Shown: in pieces, positions 8,934 to 16,794 of the stretch | Position numbering within the stretch: position 1 is the stretch's first letter | Layout of the letters: the number at the start of each line of letters is the position of its first letter | Assembly: GCA_900468625.1 (NCBI GenBank) | Contig: UBUL01000022.1 | Span: forward strand, 1 to 64,000 | Origin: Hyphomicrobiales bacterium | Lineage (GTDB): Bacteria; Pseudomonadota; Alphaproteobacteria; Rhizobiales; Rhizobiaceae | Direction: 5' to 3' | DNA length: 64,000 nt | Program-made: the position numbers and the translations under genes | Notes under the pieces: model-generated | Database searches by the model: none | Seen by the model: the letters and a program-made list of their open reading frames with translations, nothing else | Told to the model about the DNA's origin: nothing

Positions 8934-9680
8934 ATGAAAATCGGGATTATTGGGGCCGGAAACGTCGGCGCAACCCTTGCGAAAAAACTTGTGGCCAGCG
9001 GCCACAAGGTCAAACTTGCAAACTCCAAGGGTCCAGAGACGATCCGTGATCTTGCCCGTGATGTGGGTGCAGTCGCAGTCTCAAAGGAAGAAGCAGTTCG
9101 TAACGTCGAGGTGATCGTACTGTCGATCCCCTTCCGAAACTATTCCGATCTTGCCGAACTCTTCCATGATGTGCCTGACGACGTCGTCGTGATCGACACC
9201 TCGAACTATTATCCGTTCCGCGACGGCGCGATCGCAAAAGTGGATGGTGGTATGCCGGAAAGCGTTTGGGTAAGTGAGCAAATTGGCCGCCCGCTCGTCA
9301 AAGCATGGAACGCGGCCTTAGCGTTAACATTGGCGGAGAAAGGCCGGCGCCAAGGAGAAAATGAGCGTATCGCCCTCCCGGTTGCAGGCGATGATCCCAA
9401 GACGAAGGGGATCGCGATGACGCTGGTGGAGGCGACCGGTTTCGCTGCCGTGGATTCAGGTGCGCTTTCGGAATCATGGCGTCAACAACCCGGCACCCCT
9501 GCCTATTGTACAGAACTTTCGGAAGCCGAATTGAAAGAAGCACTGCTATTTGCGGATCGGTCTCGCGCAGCCGAAAATCGCGATTCCCTGATCAAGGAGT
9601 TCATGGCAGCCGGCGGTGGCTTGACCAACGACGAAATCGTTTCCCGCAACCGCGCTGGAACCGCCGTCATGAGGCATTAG
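8934..9680 (+). CDS. NADPH-dependent F420 reductase-like oxidoreductase (COG2085)
   Basis: 248-residue Rossmann-fold protein beginning MKIGIIGAGNVGATLAKKL, the dinucleotide-binding GxGxxG of the COG2085 group (annotated as NADP oxidoreductase, coenzyme F420-dependent). The start at 8934 follows GAAAGGACATTCC; the open frame extends 49 codons upstream into the MarR gene without similarity. Rhizobia are not known to make F420, so the actual substrate is uncertain; many members are simply NAD(P)-binding proteins of unknown role. It lies 31 bp behind the OhrR-like regulator and is probably controlled with it. Its stop codon is part of the left end of a RIME-like repeat. Confidence 0.82.
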   Translation: MKIGIIGAGNVGATLAKKLVASGHKVKLANSKGPETIRDLARDVGAVAVSKEEAVRNVEVIVLSIPFRNYSDLAELFHDVPDDVVVIDTSNYYPFRDGAIAKVDGGMPESVWVSEQIGRPLVKAWNAALALTLAEKGRRQGENERIALPVAGDDPKTKGIAMTLVEATGFAAVDSGALSESWRQQPGTPAYCTELSEAELKEALLFADRSRAAENRDSLIKEFMAAGGGLTNDEIVSRNRAGTAVMRH

Positions 9681-9792
9681 AGCCGGATGATTTTAGGTCT
9701 GTTCGACCTAAAATCTGAATCCGCTCCAGAATCAAAGAAGTAGAGCGCGATGTCGCCCGAAAGCCGCCTGCACTTTTCGGCATCACGCTCTA
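9679..9792. repeat. RIME-like intergenic mosaic element, copy 1
   Basis: About 114-bp palindromic element that recurs at 41036-41148. It begins AGAGCCGGATGATTTTAGG and contains a perfect stem GATTTTAGGTC/GACCTAAAATC with a 5-nt loop. A second hairpin block follows, with a GAGCGCGATG arm and a facing CATCACGCTC arm around a TTTTCGG core. This matches the rhizobial RIME family in size, mosaic hairpin structure and intergenic position. The element starts inside the stop codon of the preceding gene. Confidence 0.8.
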
Positions 9793-9914
9793 AGTCGTTG
9801 AGTGTTTCCACCTTCGCTTTTTCGCATCTCGGCGCGGTCCTTCGGTAAAATCGTTGCAAATGCGTAGCAACGATCCGTCGCGGCGTGTTCAAACGGCCAA
9901 TACCTACTCGACCT

Positions 9915-10343
9915 TCACGGTCCGGGCCGAACGATCAAGCAGGTTGACGTGCCGTGGGCGTGGAGCTTGCCTTGAAGGCTTTCGATCCTGCCCTCTAAAG
10001 TGATGACTGTCCGGCTGCGAGAGATCACCTTTCCGGTGACCCTCAATTCGTCGCAGTCGGCAGAAATCGGACGTATGAACTTGACGGAAGTTTCTTGCGA
10101 AGGGCAGATTTCGCCGGGCGTCAACGTTGTTTGCGCGGCAAGCGACATGGAGGTGTCGAGCATCGTCATGATCCATCCGCCGTGGACCGTCTTCATCATA
10201 TTGAGAAAACGTGCTTCTGGCTTGGCGAGAAGCTCGACGTGACCGTCCTCGGGTGGAAGAAGTGTGAATGGCAGCAGATCTGCCATCGGTGGGCGGGGGA
10301 GGGTCCCCTGCGAAAGCGCCGTCACAAACTCCAAACCATTCAT
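9915..10343 (-). CDS. PaaI-type hotdog-fold thioesterase
   Basis: About 142-residue hotdog-fold protein with the acyl-CoA thioesterase signature KTVHGGWIMTMLDTSMSLAAQTT (quoted from LNMMKTVHGGW onwards) and a C-terminal GTSTCLI strand. It probably hydrolyses a medium or aromatic acyl-CoA. The start is uncertain: no clear ribosome-binding site precedes the ATG at 10343, the frame stays open to 10481, and residues upstream (TIEQTRSGSLPDTTL) look coding, so translation may start at 10433 or at a non-ATG codon. It is transcribed divergently from the SDR gene at 10743, with the TTAGAT-N10-ATCTAA operator between them. Confidence 0.75.
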   Translation of the reverse strand: MNGLEFVTALSQGTLPRPPMADLLPFTLLPPEDGHVELLAKPEARFLNMMKTVHGGWIMTMLDTSMSLAAQTTLTPGEICPSQETSVKFIRPISADCDELRVTGKVISRSRTVITLEGRIESLQGKLHAHGTSTCLIVRPGP

Positions 10344-10611
10344 CAGCGTAGTGTCCGGCAAAGAACCGCTCCTCGTTTGCTCGATCGTCCATCGTTCATC
10401 ATAGCGTGCCGCACAGATCGCGGCCGCGAACATAATCCATGGTGGCGCTAAGCACGTTGGCGATGCTGCGGCTGTCATCAATCGACTGAGCGGTCTTGCC
10501 CACGCCTCTCCGGCCGCCGAACCCCGGCACGCTCCAGCGCATCACCTCAATCAAAATTCTCCCAAAGCAATTACAGCCTCATTTTATATGTTGCTCGACA
10601 TCCAAAATCAA

Positions 10612-10635
10612 GTTAGATTGCGATCGAAATCTAAC
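10612..10635. promoter_or_regulatory. Third copy of the TetR-type operator, upstream of the SDR gene
   Basis: Near-perfect 24-bp palindrome with arms GTTAGATT and AAATCTAAC around a GCGATCG centre; core geometry TTAGAT-N10-ATCTAA (10613-10634). Read on the minus strand it shares the run GATCGCAATCTAA with the site at 3323-3335 before the RND genes. This is strong evidence that one regulator, probably the TetR at 2685, acts at both places. Confidence 0.72.
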
Positions 10636-10742
10636 TGAATGTGTGCGAAGCAAAATGCGGGATCCCCACCGGATAAAGGAACAAAAATCCCATCCCGCCG
10701 AAAGCTTCCTAGCACTCGTTCGCACAAACCTCAGGAGCATGC

Positions 10743-11552
10743 ATGTCCAATCAGAAAGTCGTCGTTATCACCGGCGCATCATCCGGAATAGGCGAGGCCG
10801 CTGCGCGCCTTCTCGCGCAAAACGGCTTCAAGGTGTTTGGGGGCGTTCGCAACCCGAACCGCGCCAATTCAATCCCCGGCGTGCGCTTCGGAACCGTTGA
10901 CGTCAACGACGACACATCGGTTACGAACTTTGTGGAATGGGTTTTGTCCGAAGCAGGCAAGATCGACGTTCTGATCAACAATGCCGGCGTTTCGCTGATC
11001 GGCCCCGTCGAGAATACCTCGACCGCGGAAGCTCAAAGAGTATTCGATACCAACGTGTTCGGCCCATTGCGCATGATACGGGCCGCTCTGCCATCCATGC
11101 GTGCCGCCCGTAGCGGGCTCATCATCAATGTCAGCTCGGTCTTGGGCTTCCTGCCAGCGCCATTCATGGGGCTTTATGCCAGCAGCAAGCATGCGCTTGA
11201 GGGGCTGTCGGAGTCGCTGGACCACGAAATCCGCGAGTTCAACGTCAGGGTCGTGCTGCTCGAACCCACCTTCACCAACACGAGGCTCGACGTAAACGCG
11301 GCACATACCGAGGCCCCCTTGGGCGTCTATGAAACGCAGGCCTACGCGACCATCGAGACGGTTCAGGCGCAGATCAAATCAGCGCCGTCACCGCAGGCTG
11401 TCGCCGCGAAAATCCTGGCCGCCATCAACGGTCCGTACCGCATGCGCCAACCGGCCGGCGGCAATGCGACGCTTCTCAGCCGCTTGCGCAGATTCATGCC
11501 GGCGAACGCAGTCGATAAGAGTTTGCGCAAGACATTCGGCTTCGGCAAGTGA
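10743..11552 (+). CDS. Short-chain dehydrogenase/reductase
   Basis: 269-residue classical SDR. Cofactor motif TGASSGIG at residues 10-17, the NNAG motif (about 80-83), catalytic Ser in INVSSVLG, and the YASSK active-site Tyr and Lys (about 147-151) are present, so NAD(P)(H)-dependent oxidoreductase activity is expected. The C-terminal region (residues 185-269) resembles retinol-dehydrogenase-like SDRs often found under TetR control. The operator at 10612-10635 is shared with the RND/TetR locus, suggesting coinduction with efflux, for example to detoxify the same compound. The substrate is unknown. Confidence 0.88.
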   Translation: MSNQKVVVITGASSGIGEAAARLLAQNGFKVFGGVRNPNRANSIPGVRFGTVDVNDDTSVTNFVEWVLSEAGKIDVLINNAGVSLIGPVENTSTAEAQRVFDTNVFGPLRMIRAALPSMRAARSGLIINVSSVLGFLPAPFMGLYASSKHALEGLSESLDHEIREFNVRVVLLEPTFTNTRLDVNAAHTEAPLGVYETQAYATIETVQAQIKSAPSPQAVAAKILAAINGPYRMRQPAGGNATLLSRLRRFMPANAVDKSLRKTFGFGK

Positions 11553-11664
11553 AGGGCGCGCTTTCAAGCCTTGCCGAAACCACCAGGTGTCATCGCCTTT
11601 GGCATCGCTTGGCTCCGCACCTTCGCCGGCAACCGGCGGCAAATGGCTGATGCTGATATATTTT

Positions 11665-11686
11665 GCGAGGTGTCGCGACACCTCGC
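11665..11686. repeat. Perfect 22-bp palindrome between convergent genes
   Basis: Arms of 11 bp (GCGAGGTGTCG and its exact complement) meet with no spacer. It lies between the convergent SDR and LacI genes. There is no T-run on either side, so a classical terminator is doubtful; it could fold as a hairpin with a four-base loop in either transcript or bind a protein dimer. Confidence 0.55.
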
Positions 11687-11719
11687 TGCCAACAACCCAT
11701 CGCTTGTTACGAAGGGCGC

Positions 11720-12730
11720 TCATGTCGAATTTCGAATAACCAATTTACCAGGCAATGTGACGGTTTCGGCTTCAACGGTTCCGAGGATCATGGCAATGAT
11801 CGCCCGAACCATTTCGTGTCGGGGCTGTTCATAGGTGGTGAGGCTGTAGGCGTGCGACCCACCGAGTTCGTAATTGTCGAAGCCGACGATCGCGATCTCC
11901 TCGGGGATGCGGAGGCCGAATTTTCCTCTGATCTCATCCATTGCTCCGAAGGCCAGGATATCGTTCTCGCACATCAGAACGTCGGCACGATCTGCTGCAG
12001 CGGTTACGGAGAGGTAGTTTCGAACGGAAATCGCCCCGGCTTCGGCGCTGTATTTTTCAGCCGAAAGATAGTCCACAACCTCGATGCCCTTTTCCGCCCA
12101 GAATTCGGTAAAGTGCTGCTTGCGGCGAAGTGCGGTCGATAGTGCCGTAGCGCCGCTCATGAAGGCGGGCCGTCGATATCCCTTTTCGTAGAGGTGGTTG
12201 ACAATGTCCCGCAGTGCGAGTTCGGCGTCGCAGACTACCGCCGGCACGCCCTCGATCTGGCTATCGCGCGCGAGCACGAACATGGGCGGCAGGGTATGGC
12301 CCAGCTGGCGGTCCGTCAGGGTCTCGTCACGAAACGCGGTGCCGAAGAGAATGACGGCATCGACCTGACGTTGGTCTGCATGCAGCAATGCATGCACATG
12401 GTCGAAGTGGTTGTTGATATTGATCAGCATGGCGACGAGCCCTGCGGCTTGCAGCTGCTCCGTCAGCGTTTCCAGAACGGGCAGCTTTTGCGGATTGGCA
12501 AAGTCGTCGACGAAGACGGCGACCTGCCGCGTTGAGTTCGTCGCGAGGCTTCGTGCGAGAAGATTGGGCGAATAGTTCAACGCCGCTGCCGCCTCCATGA
12601 CGCGGCGCTTGCTTTCCTCCGTGATGGACGATCCGGGAGTAAACGCTCGGATGACCGTCCATTTTGACACGCCGGCGGCGGCCGCAACTTCCTTTGCCGT
12701 GGCTCGTTTGACCGTCTCTCGCTTTCGCAT
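11720..12730 (-). CDS. LacI/PurR family transcriptional regulator
   Basis: 336-residue LacI-type repressor. The N-terminal helix-turn-helix (TAKEVAAAAGVSKWTVIRAF, followed by a LNYSPNLLARSLAT hinge) precedes a periplasmic-binding-protein-like sensor domain. The start at 12730 is fixed by CGGAGGCAGC just upstream; the open frame reaches back to 12931 without similarity. It is divergent from the ABC transporter operon beginning at 12912, and two copies of a LacI-type operator lie between them, so it almost certainly controls sugar uptake by that operon. The inducer is unknown; the downstream enzymes hint at an inositol-like or related polyol. Confidence 0.9.
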   Translation of the reverse strand: MRKRETVKRATAKEVAAAAGVSKWTVIRAFTPGSSITEESKRRVMEAAAALNYSPNLLARSLATNSTRQVAVFVDDFANPQKLPVLETLTEQLQAAGLVAMLININNHFDHVHALLHADQRQVDAVILFGTAFRDETLTDRQLGHTLPPMFVLARDSQIEGVPAVVCDAELALRDIVNHLYEKGYRRPAFMSGATALSTALRRKQHFTEFWAEKGIEVVDYLSAEKYSAEAGAISVRNYLSVTAAADRADVLMCENDILAFGAMDEIRGKFGLRIPEEIAIVGFDNYELGGSHAYSLTTYEQPRHEMVRAIIAMILGTVEAETVTLPGKLVIRNST

Positions 12731-12825
12731 GCTGCCTCCGGAGAAAATAGAACAAATATTCCATTTCTCGATTTCGGTGAAATGAATGCTTGCTTTTACC
12801 TTATTCGAGCCTATGATGCACCTGC

Positions 12826-12861
12826 TTGCACCCGGTAGCAAGATGTTTGCACCCGGTAGCA
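12826..12861. promoter_or_regulatory. Duplicated LacI-type operator
   Basis: The 15-mer TTGCACCCGGTAGCA occurs twice, at 12826-12840 and 12847-12861, spaced exactly 21 bp so that both copies face the same side of the helix. Each is an imperfect palindrome around CCGG (TGC..CCGG..GCA), the form typical of LacI-family gluconate or polyol operators. The second copy lies about 50 bp before the binding-protein start, where it could block a promoter. Confidence 0.8.
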
Positions 12862-12911
12862 TTCGCATTTTGCCGACCTGAGGAGCGGGCGGCACAAGGA
12901 GGAGGAACATT

Positions 12912-13865
12912 ATGAAATCTATTCTCAGCAAACTCGCCTATGGCATTCTGGCGGCAGGGATCGCCGTTTCCTGTTCAACGGCTGCAAGAGCGCAGGACCA
13001 ACTGACGATCATCGCCGTTACGCACGGCCAGGCATCCGATCCGTTCTGGTCCATCGTCAAGAACGGCATGATGCAGGCCGGCAAGGACAGCAATGTCCGA
13101 GTGGACTACCGTGCGCCGGAAACCTTCGACATGGTCGCCATGAGCCAGCTCATAGAAGCCGCTGCCAACCAGAATCCTGCCGGAATCGTGGTCTCCGACC
13201 CTGACCCCGATGCCCTTGGCCCGGCGATTAAGAAAGCTGTCGCTGCCGGCATTCCGGTCATCTCCATGAATTCCGGCATCTCCGCAGCCGAAAAACTCGG
13301 CATCAAGCTGCATGTCGGCCAGGACGAACTTCCGGCCGGCATCAAGGTCGGTGCAAAACTGAAGTCTCTCGGCCTGAAGCATGTTCTGTGCGTCAATCAG
13401 GAAGTGGGCAATGCGGCCCTCGATCAGCGCTGCGCGGGAACGGAAAAAGGCTTCGAAGGCGGTAAGGTGACCGTGTTGCCGACGACAGCCGATCCGGCCG
13501 AGATCGAAGCCAAGATACAGGCGGCGCTCACCTCCGATCCGTCGATCGATGTCGTTCTCGGCCTATCCGCACCGCTCGTCGGCGAACGTGCCGTCGCTGT
13601 CGTCGGGAAAATGGGCGTCGGCAACAAGGTAAAGGTCGCGTCCTACGACCTGTCGGCAGGTTTCCTCAAAGCAGTGGCCGACGGCAAGGCGTTGTTCGCC
13701 GTCGATCAGCAGCCGTATCTTCAGGGTTATCTGCCTGTGACCTTCCTCGCATTGAATGCGCGTTACGGCACGATCCCGGCAGGCAACGTCGCCTCCGGTC
13801 CGAGTTTCGTCGAAAAGGACACGGCGGCCAAGGTCGTCGAGAAATCCTCCCAGGGCATCCGCTGA
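12912..13865 (+). CDS. Sugar/polyol ABC transporter substrate-binding protein (CUT2 type)
   Basis: 317-residue periplasmic binding protein. Residues 1-27 form a Sec signal peptide ending ARA-QD. The mature part has the Peripla_BP_4 fold, with ASDPFW at the first ligand site, GIVVSDPDPDALGPAIKKAV and PVISMNSG. These segments resemble inositol and related binding proteins of rhizobia more than ribose or xylose binders. A strong AAGGAGGAGG precedes the ATG at 12912. It heads an operon with permease and ATPase genes and two putative polyol enzymes, under the divergent LacI regulator. The exact ligand is inferred from neighbours only. Confidence 0.88.
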   Translation: MKSILSKLAYGILAAGIAVSCSTAARAQDQLTIIAVTHGQASDPFWSIVKNGMMQAGKDSNVRVDYRAPETFDMVAMSQLIEAAANQNPAGIVVSDPDPDALGPAIKKAVAAGIPVISMNSGISAAEKLGIKLHVGQDELPAGIKVGAKLKSLGLKHVLCVNQEVGNAALDQRCAGTEKGFEGGKVTVLPTTADPAEIEAKIQAALTSDPSIDVVLGLSAPLVGERAVAVVGKMGVGNKVKVASYDLSAGFLKAVADGKALFAVDQQPYLQGYLPVTFLALNARYGTIPAGNVASGPSFVEKDTAAKVVEKSSQGIR

Positions 13866-13877
13866 GCCGGAGCCGTC

Positions 13878-13903
13878 GCAGTTCCCGCTATGGCGGGAGC
13901 TGC
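13878..13903 (+). other. Hairpin after the binding-protein gene
   Basis: Inverted repeat GCAGTTCCCGC-TATG-GCGGGAGCTGC, 11-bp arms with one mismatch pair, 13 bp after the binding-protein stop and before the permease gene. No T-run follows, so it more likely protects the upstream mRNA or attenuates downstream genes than terminates fully. Equivalent hairpins occur at 46618-46647 and 55191-55216. Confidence 0.65.
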
Positions 13904-13989
13904 CTCAACCGTCACTTTTGTCTTTTGCGGGGCTCGTCTGCTGAATGCCGTGACGCGCAAAGACAACGAATAACCTGAGGAACGATCCC

Positions 13990-15111
13990 ATGACGCTGGC
14001 CAACGAACAGAACGGGACTTCGGCCCGGTCCGACGAGCGGCTGAAAAAGGTTTCCACGATGACCGCGCTGCTGCGGCGTCCGGAACTTGGTGCGGTCGCT
14101 GGACTGGTGCTCGTCACCATCTTCTTTTTCTTCACCGCCAATCCCGCCATGTTCACGCTGGCCGGCGTGATCAACTTCATGGCCCCGGCCGCCCAGCTCG
14201 GAATCCTTGCGATCGGTGCTGCTCTCTTGATGATCGGTGGCGAATTCGATCTGTCGATCGGTTCGATGGTCGCCTTTGCCGGCCTTGTATTCGGTACGGC
14301 GCTTGTGGTTCTGCATCTGCCGCTCAGTGTCGCGATCCTGATTGCCATGGGCTTCGCCGTCGCAATCGGGGTCACCAATGCCCAGCTCACGATGCACACC
14401 GGCCTTCCGTCGTTCATCGTCACGCTTGCCTTCCTGTTCATCCTGCGCGGCCTGACGCTGGTTGGGCTGAAATGGGCGAGCGGCGGCGCGACGCAGCTTC
14501 GAGGCATGAAGGAAGCAGCCGCCGACAGTCCGCTTGCGCCGATCTTCTCAGGCGATGCGTTTACCGGACTGTTCTCCTGGCTCGGGAGCCAGGGCATCAT
14601 CGAGACGTTTCCCAGCGGAGCGCCGAAGGTTCCGGGCATTCCCGTCGAAATCCTGTGGTTCATCCTGATCGCGCTGGCAGCCACATGGGTCCTCTTGCGG
14701 ACACGCTTCGGTAACTGGATCTTTGCTTCCGGCGGCGATCCGCGCGCCGCCCGCAAATCCGGTGTCCCGGTCGCCCGCGTCAAGACGACGCTCTTCATCG
14801 TCACCGCCATGTGCGCCACTCTCGTCGCAATCCTGACCGTGCTCGATGCAGGTTCGACCGATGCACGCCGCGGCTTTCAGAAGGAGTTCGAGGCAATCAT
14901 TGCGGCCGTCATCGGCGGCTGCCTCCTGACCGGCGGCTATGGTTCGGCGATCGGTGCATTCTTCGGCTCCATCGTCTTCGGCATGGTGCTGATCGGACTG
15001 ACCTACACCTCGATCGATCAGGATTGGTATCTCGTCTTCCTCGGCGGCATGCTGCTGACCGCGGTCATCTTCAATAATGTCATCCGCAAGCGCGTGACGG
15101 GAGAACGCTGA
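13990..15111 (+). CDS. Sugar ABC transporter permease (CUT2/RbsC-like)
   Basis: 373-residue integral membrane protein with about ten hydrophobic helices. Diagnostic BPD_transp_2 features are present: GGEFDLSIGSMVAFAG, PSFIVTLAFLFILRGLTL, and the C-terminal EAIIAAVIGGCLLTGGYGS loop that contacts the ATPase. The N terminus (about residues 1-30) is cytoplasmic and polar. The stop codon overlaps the ATPase start (TGATG), so the two are coupled. It forms the channel for the substrate delivered by the binding protein at 12912. Confidence 0.9.
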   Translation: MTLANEQNGTSARSDERLKKVSTMTALLRRPELGAVAGLVLVTIFFFFTANPAMFTLAGVINFMAPAAQLGILAIGAALLMIGGEFDLSIGSMVAFAGLVFGTALVVLHLPLSVAILIAMGFAVAIGVTNAQLTMHTGLPSFIVTLAFLFILRGLTLVGLKWASGGATQLRGMKEAAADSPLAPIFSGDAFTGLFSWLGSQGIIETFPSGAPKVPGIPVEILWFILIALAATWVLLRTRFGNWIFASGGDPRAARKSGVPVARVKTTLFIVTAMCATLVAILTVLDAGSTDARRGFQKEFEAIIAAVIGGCLLTGGYGSAIGAFFGSIVFGMVLIGLTYTSIDQDWYLVFLGGMLLTAVIFNNVIRKRVTGER

Positions 15112-15899
15112 TGAGCACGCCTCAGACGCCACTCGTCGAGGTCAAGAACCTCGTAAAGCATTTCGGTTCCATCATTGCGCTCAACGGCATCTCGTTGAGT
15201 GTCAACTCCGGCGAAGTCCTTTGTCTTTTAGGAGACAACGGAGCGGGCAAGTCGACCTTGATCAATACGTTGTCGGGCGTGTTCAAGCCGACGTCGGGAG
15301 AGTTCCTGGTCGAGGGGCAGCCGCGCGCCTTCGGCGGTCCGCGTGATGCTCTCGATGCCGGGATTGCTACGGTCTATCAGGATTTGGCGATGATCCCGCT
15401 GATGTCGGTGACCCGAAACTTCTTCATGGGACGCGAACCCTTGAAGGGATTCGGACCTTTCAAATACATGGACATGGACTTCGCCAATAACGTCACGCGC
15501 GACGAGATGCGCAAGATCGGCATCGATGTCCGCGAGCCGGATCAGGCGGTCGGCACGCTATCCGGTGGTGAGCGCCAATGTGTTGCCATCGCCCGCGCTG
15601 TCTATTTCGGCGCGAAAATCCTCATTCTCGACGAGCCGACCTCTGCGCTCGGCGTTGCTCAGACCTCGATGGTCCTGAAGTACATCGACCAGGTCCGCAG
15701 CAAAGGGCTCGGCGTCATCTTCATCACGCACAACGTCCGCCACGCCTATGCGGTGGGCAACCGGTTCACCGCACTCAACCGCGGGAAGACGCTCGGGACC
15801 TTCGCCAAGAACGAGATCGATCTGGACGGTCTTCAGAACCTGATGGCCGGCGGCAAGGAACTACAGTCCCTCTCGGAGGAGCTCGGCGGAACCATCTGA
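15111..15899 (+). CDS. Sugar ABC transporter ATP-binding protein, single-domain
   Basis: 262-residue ATPase with Walker A GDNGAGKST (about residues 42-50), signature LSGGERQ, Walker B ILILDEPTSAL and the switch histidine in FITHNVRHA. Only one nucleotide-binding domain is present, about half the size of RbsA or GguA-type proteins, so a homodimer must power the permease. In the Walker B extension the family's usual post-signature region is normal. It is coupled to the permease by a 1-bp overlap and followed by the isomerase-like gene after 77 bp. Confidence 0.92.
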   Translation: MSTPQTPLVEVKNLVKHFGSIIALNGISLSVNSGEVLCLLGDNGAGKSTLINTLSGVFKPTSGEFLVEGQPRAFGGPRDALDAGIATVYQDLAMIPLMSVTRNFFMGREPLKGFGPFKYMDMDFANNVTRDEMRKIGIDVREPDQAVGTLSGGERQCVAIARAVYFGAKILILDEPTSALGVAQTSMVLKYIDQVRSKGLGVIFITHNVRHAYAVGNRFTALNRGKTLGTFAKNEIDLDGLQNLMAGGKELQSLSEELGGTI

Positions 15900-15976
15900 T
15901 TGAACATTCCGGAACGGCAATTCGGTCCGTCGCTCCCGCGCCGCGGATCTTCATACCCATCAACAAGGTAACACTT

Positions 15977-16768
15977 ATGACTGCTCCCACGACTTTCTTC
16001 CCTTTGGCGGCCTGTGCCGAGATGCTGTGGCGCGACAGGCCGATCGAATGGCGTGCATCCCGCCTCAAGGAACTGGGCTTCGGCGTCGGCCTGTGGAACT
16101 GGCCGGAACACGACATCAGCAAGCTGGAGGCGACCGGCGCGACCTTCACCATCATGAATGGCTATCTTACAGGCCGTCTGACCGATGATGACGGCGCCGA
16201 CGAACTTCTAAGAACGGCGCGTGAAACTGCCCGGGTCGGCAAGCGCCTCGGTGTCCAGCGACTGAACCTCCATGGCACCGGTCTTGGTGATCGCGGCCTT
16301 CCAGTGCAACCGATCGAAGTCGTCACGGGTGCGATGTGGCTGAAGGCTCGCGACACTCTTCGCCGGATCGTCGACCTGGCCGAAGCGGAAGACGTCGTCT
16401 TCACGCTTGAAAACCTGAACTTGCCCGTCGATCACCCCGGCGTGCCCTTTGGCCGCGCGGAGGATACGCTGGCGCTTGTTTCCAGCGTCGACCATCCGCG
16501 GCTGCGCCTCAACCTCGATCTTTATCATGCGCAGATCGGCGAAGGAAATCTGATCGCGCTTTGCCGCAAATGCCTGCCCTGGATCGGAGAAATTCAGATT
16601 GCTGACGTGCCGGGCCGCTGCGAGCCGGGTACTGGCGAGGTCAACTGGAACGGTATCGCGAAGGCACTGAAAGCGATGGGTTACGCCGGCCCGATCGGCA
16701 TGGAAGCCTGGGCTGCCGGCGACGCCGACGAAGCTCTCTCCGCATTCCGCACGGCATTCACAATCTGA
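15977..16768 (+). CDS. Hydroxypyruvate isomerase-like TIM-barrel protein
   Basis: 263-residue sugar-phosphate isomerase/epimerase (AP endonuclease 2 family barrel). ENLNLPVDHPG, LNLDLYHAQIGEGNL and ADVPGRCEPGTGEVNW match the metal- and substrate-binding segments of the Hyi hydroxypyruvate isomerase group (typical ADNPGRHEPGTGE). The start at 15977 follows ACAAGGTAACACTT; the open frame reaches further back into the ATPase gene and is not used. It sits between the transporter and a Gfo/Idh/MocA dehydrogenase, so it probably isomerises the keto-product of that dehydrogenase or another intermediate in the same polyol pathway. Function is assigned at family level. Confidence 0.85.
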   Translation: MTAPTTFFPLAACAEMLWRDRPIEWRASRLKELGFGVGLWNWPEHDISKLEATGATFTIMNGYLTGRLTDDDGADELLRTARETARVGKRLGVQRLNLHGTGLGDRGLPVQPIEVVTGAMWLKARDTLRRIVDLAEAEDVVFTLENLNLPVDHPGVPFGRAEDTLALVSSVDHPRLRLNLDLYHAQIGEGNLIALCRKCLPWIGEIQIADVPGRCEPGTGEVNWNGIAKALKAMGYAGPIGMEAWAAGDADEALSAFRTAFTI

Positions 16769-16794
16769 CACCATAACCCTACAGGACAAACTCC

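Noticed and set aside
15578..16768. A longer 396-residue version of the hydroxypyruvate-isomerase-like protein
   Set aside because: The first 133 residues overlap the ATPase gene in another frame and show no family similarity; the ATG at 15977 has a ribosome-binding site.
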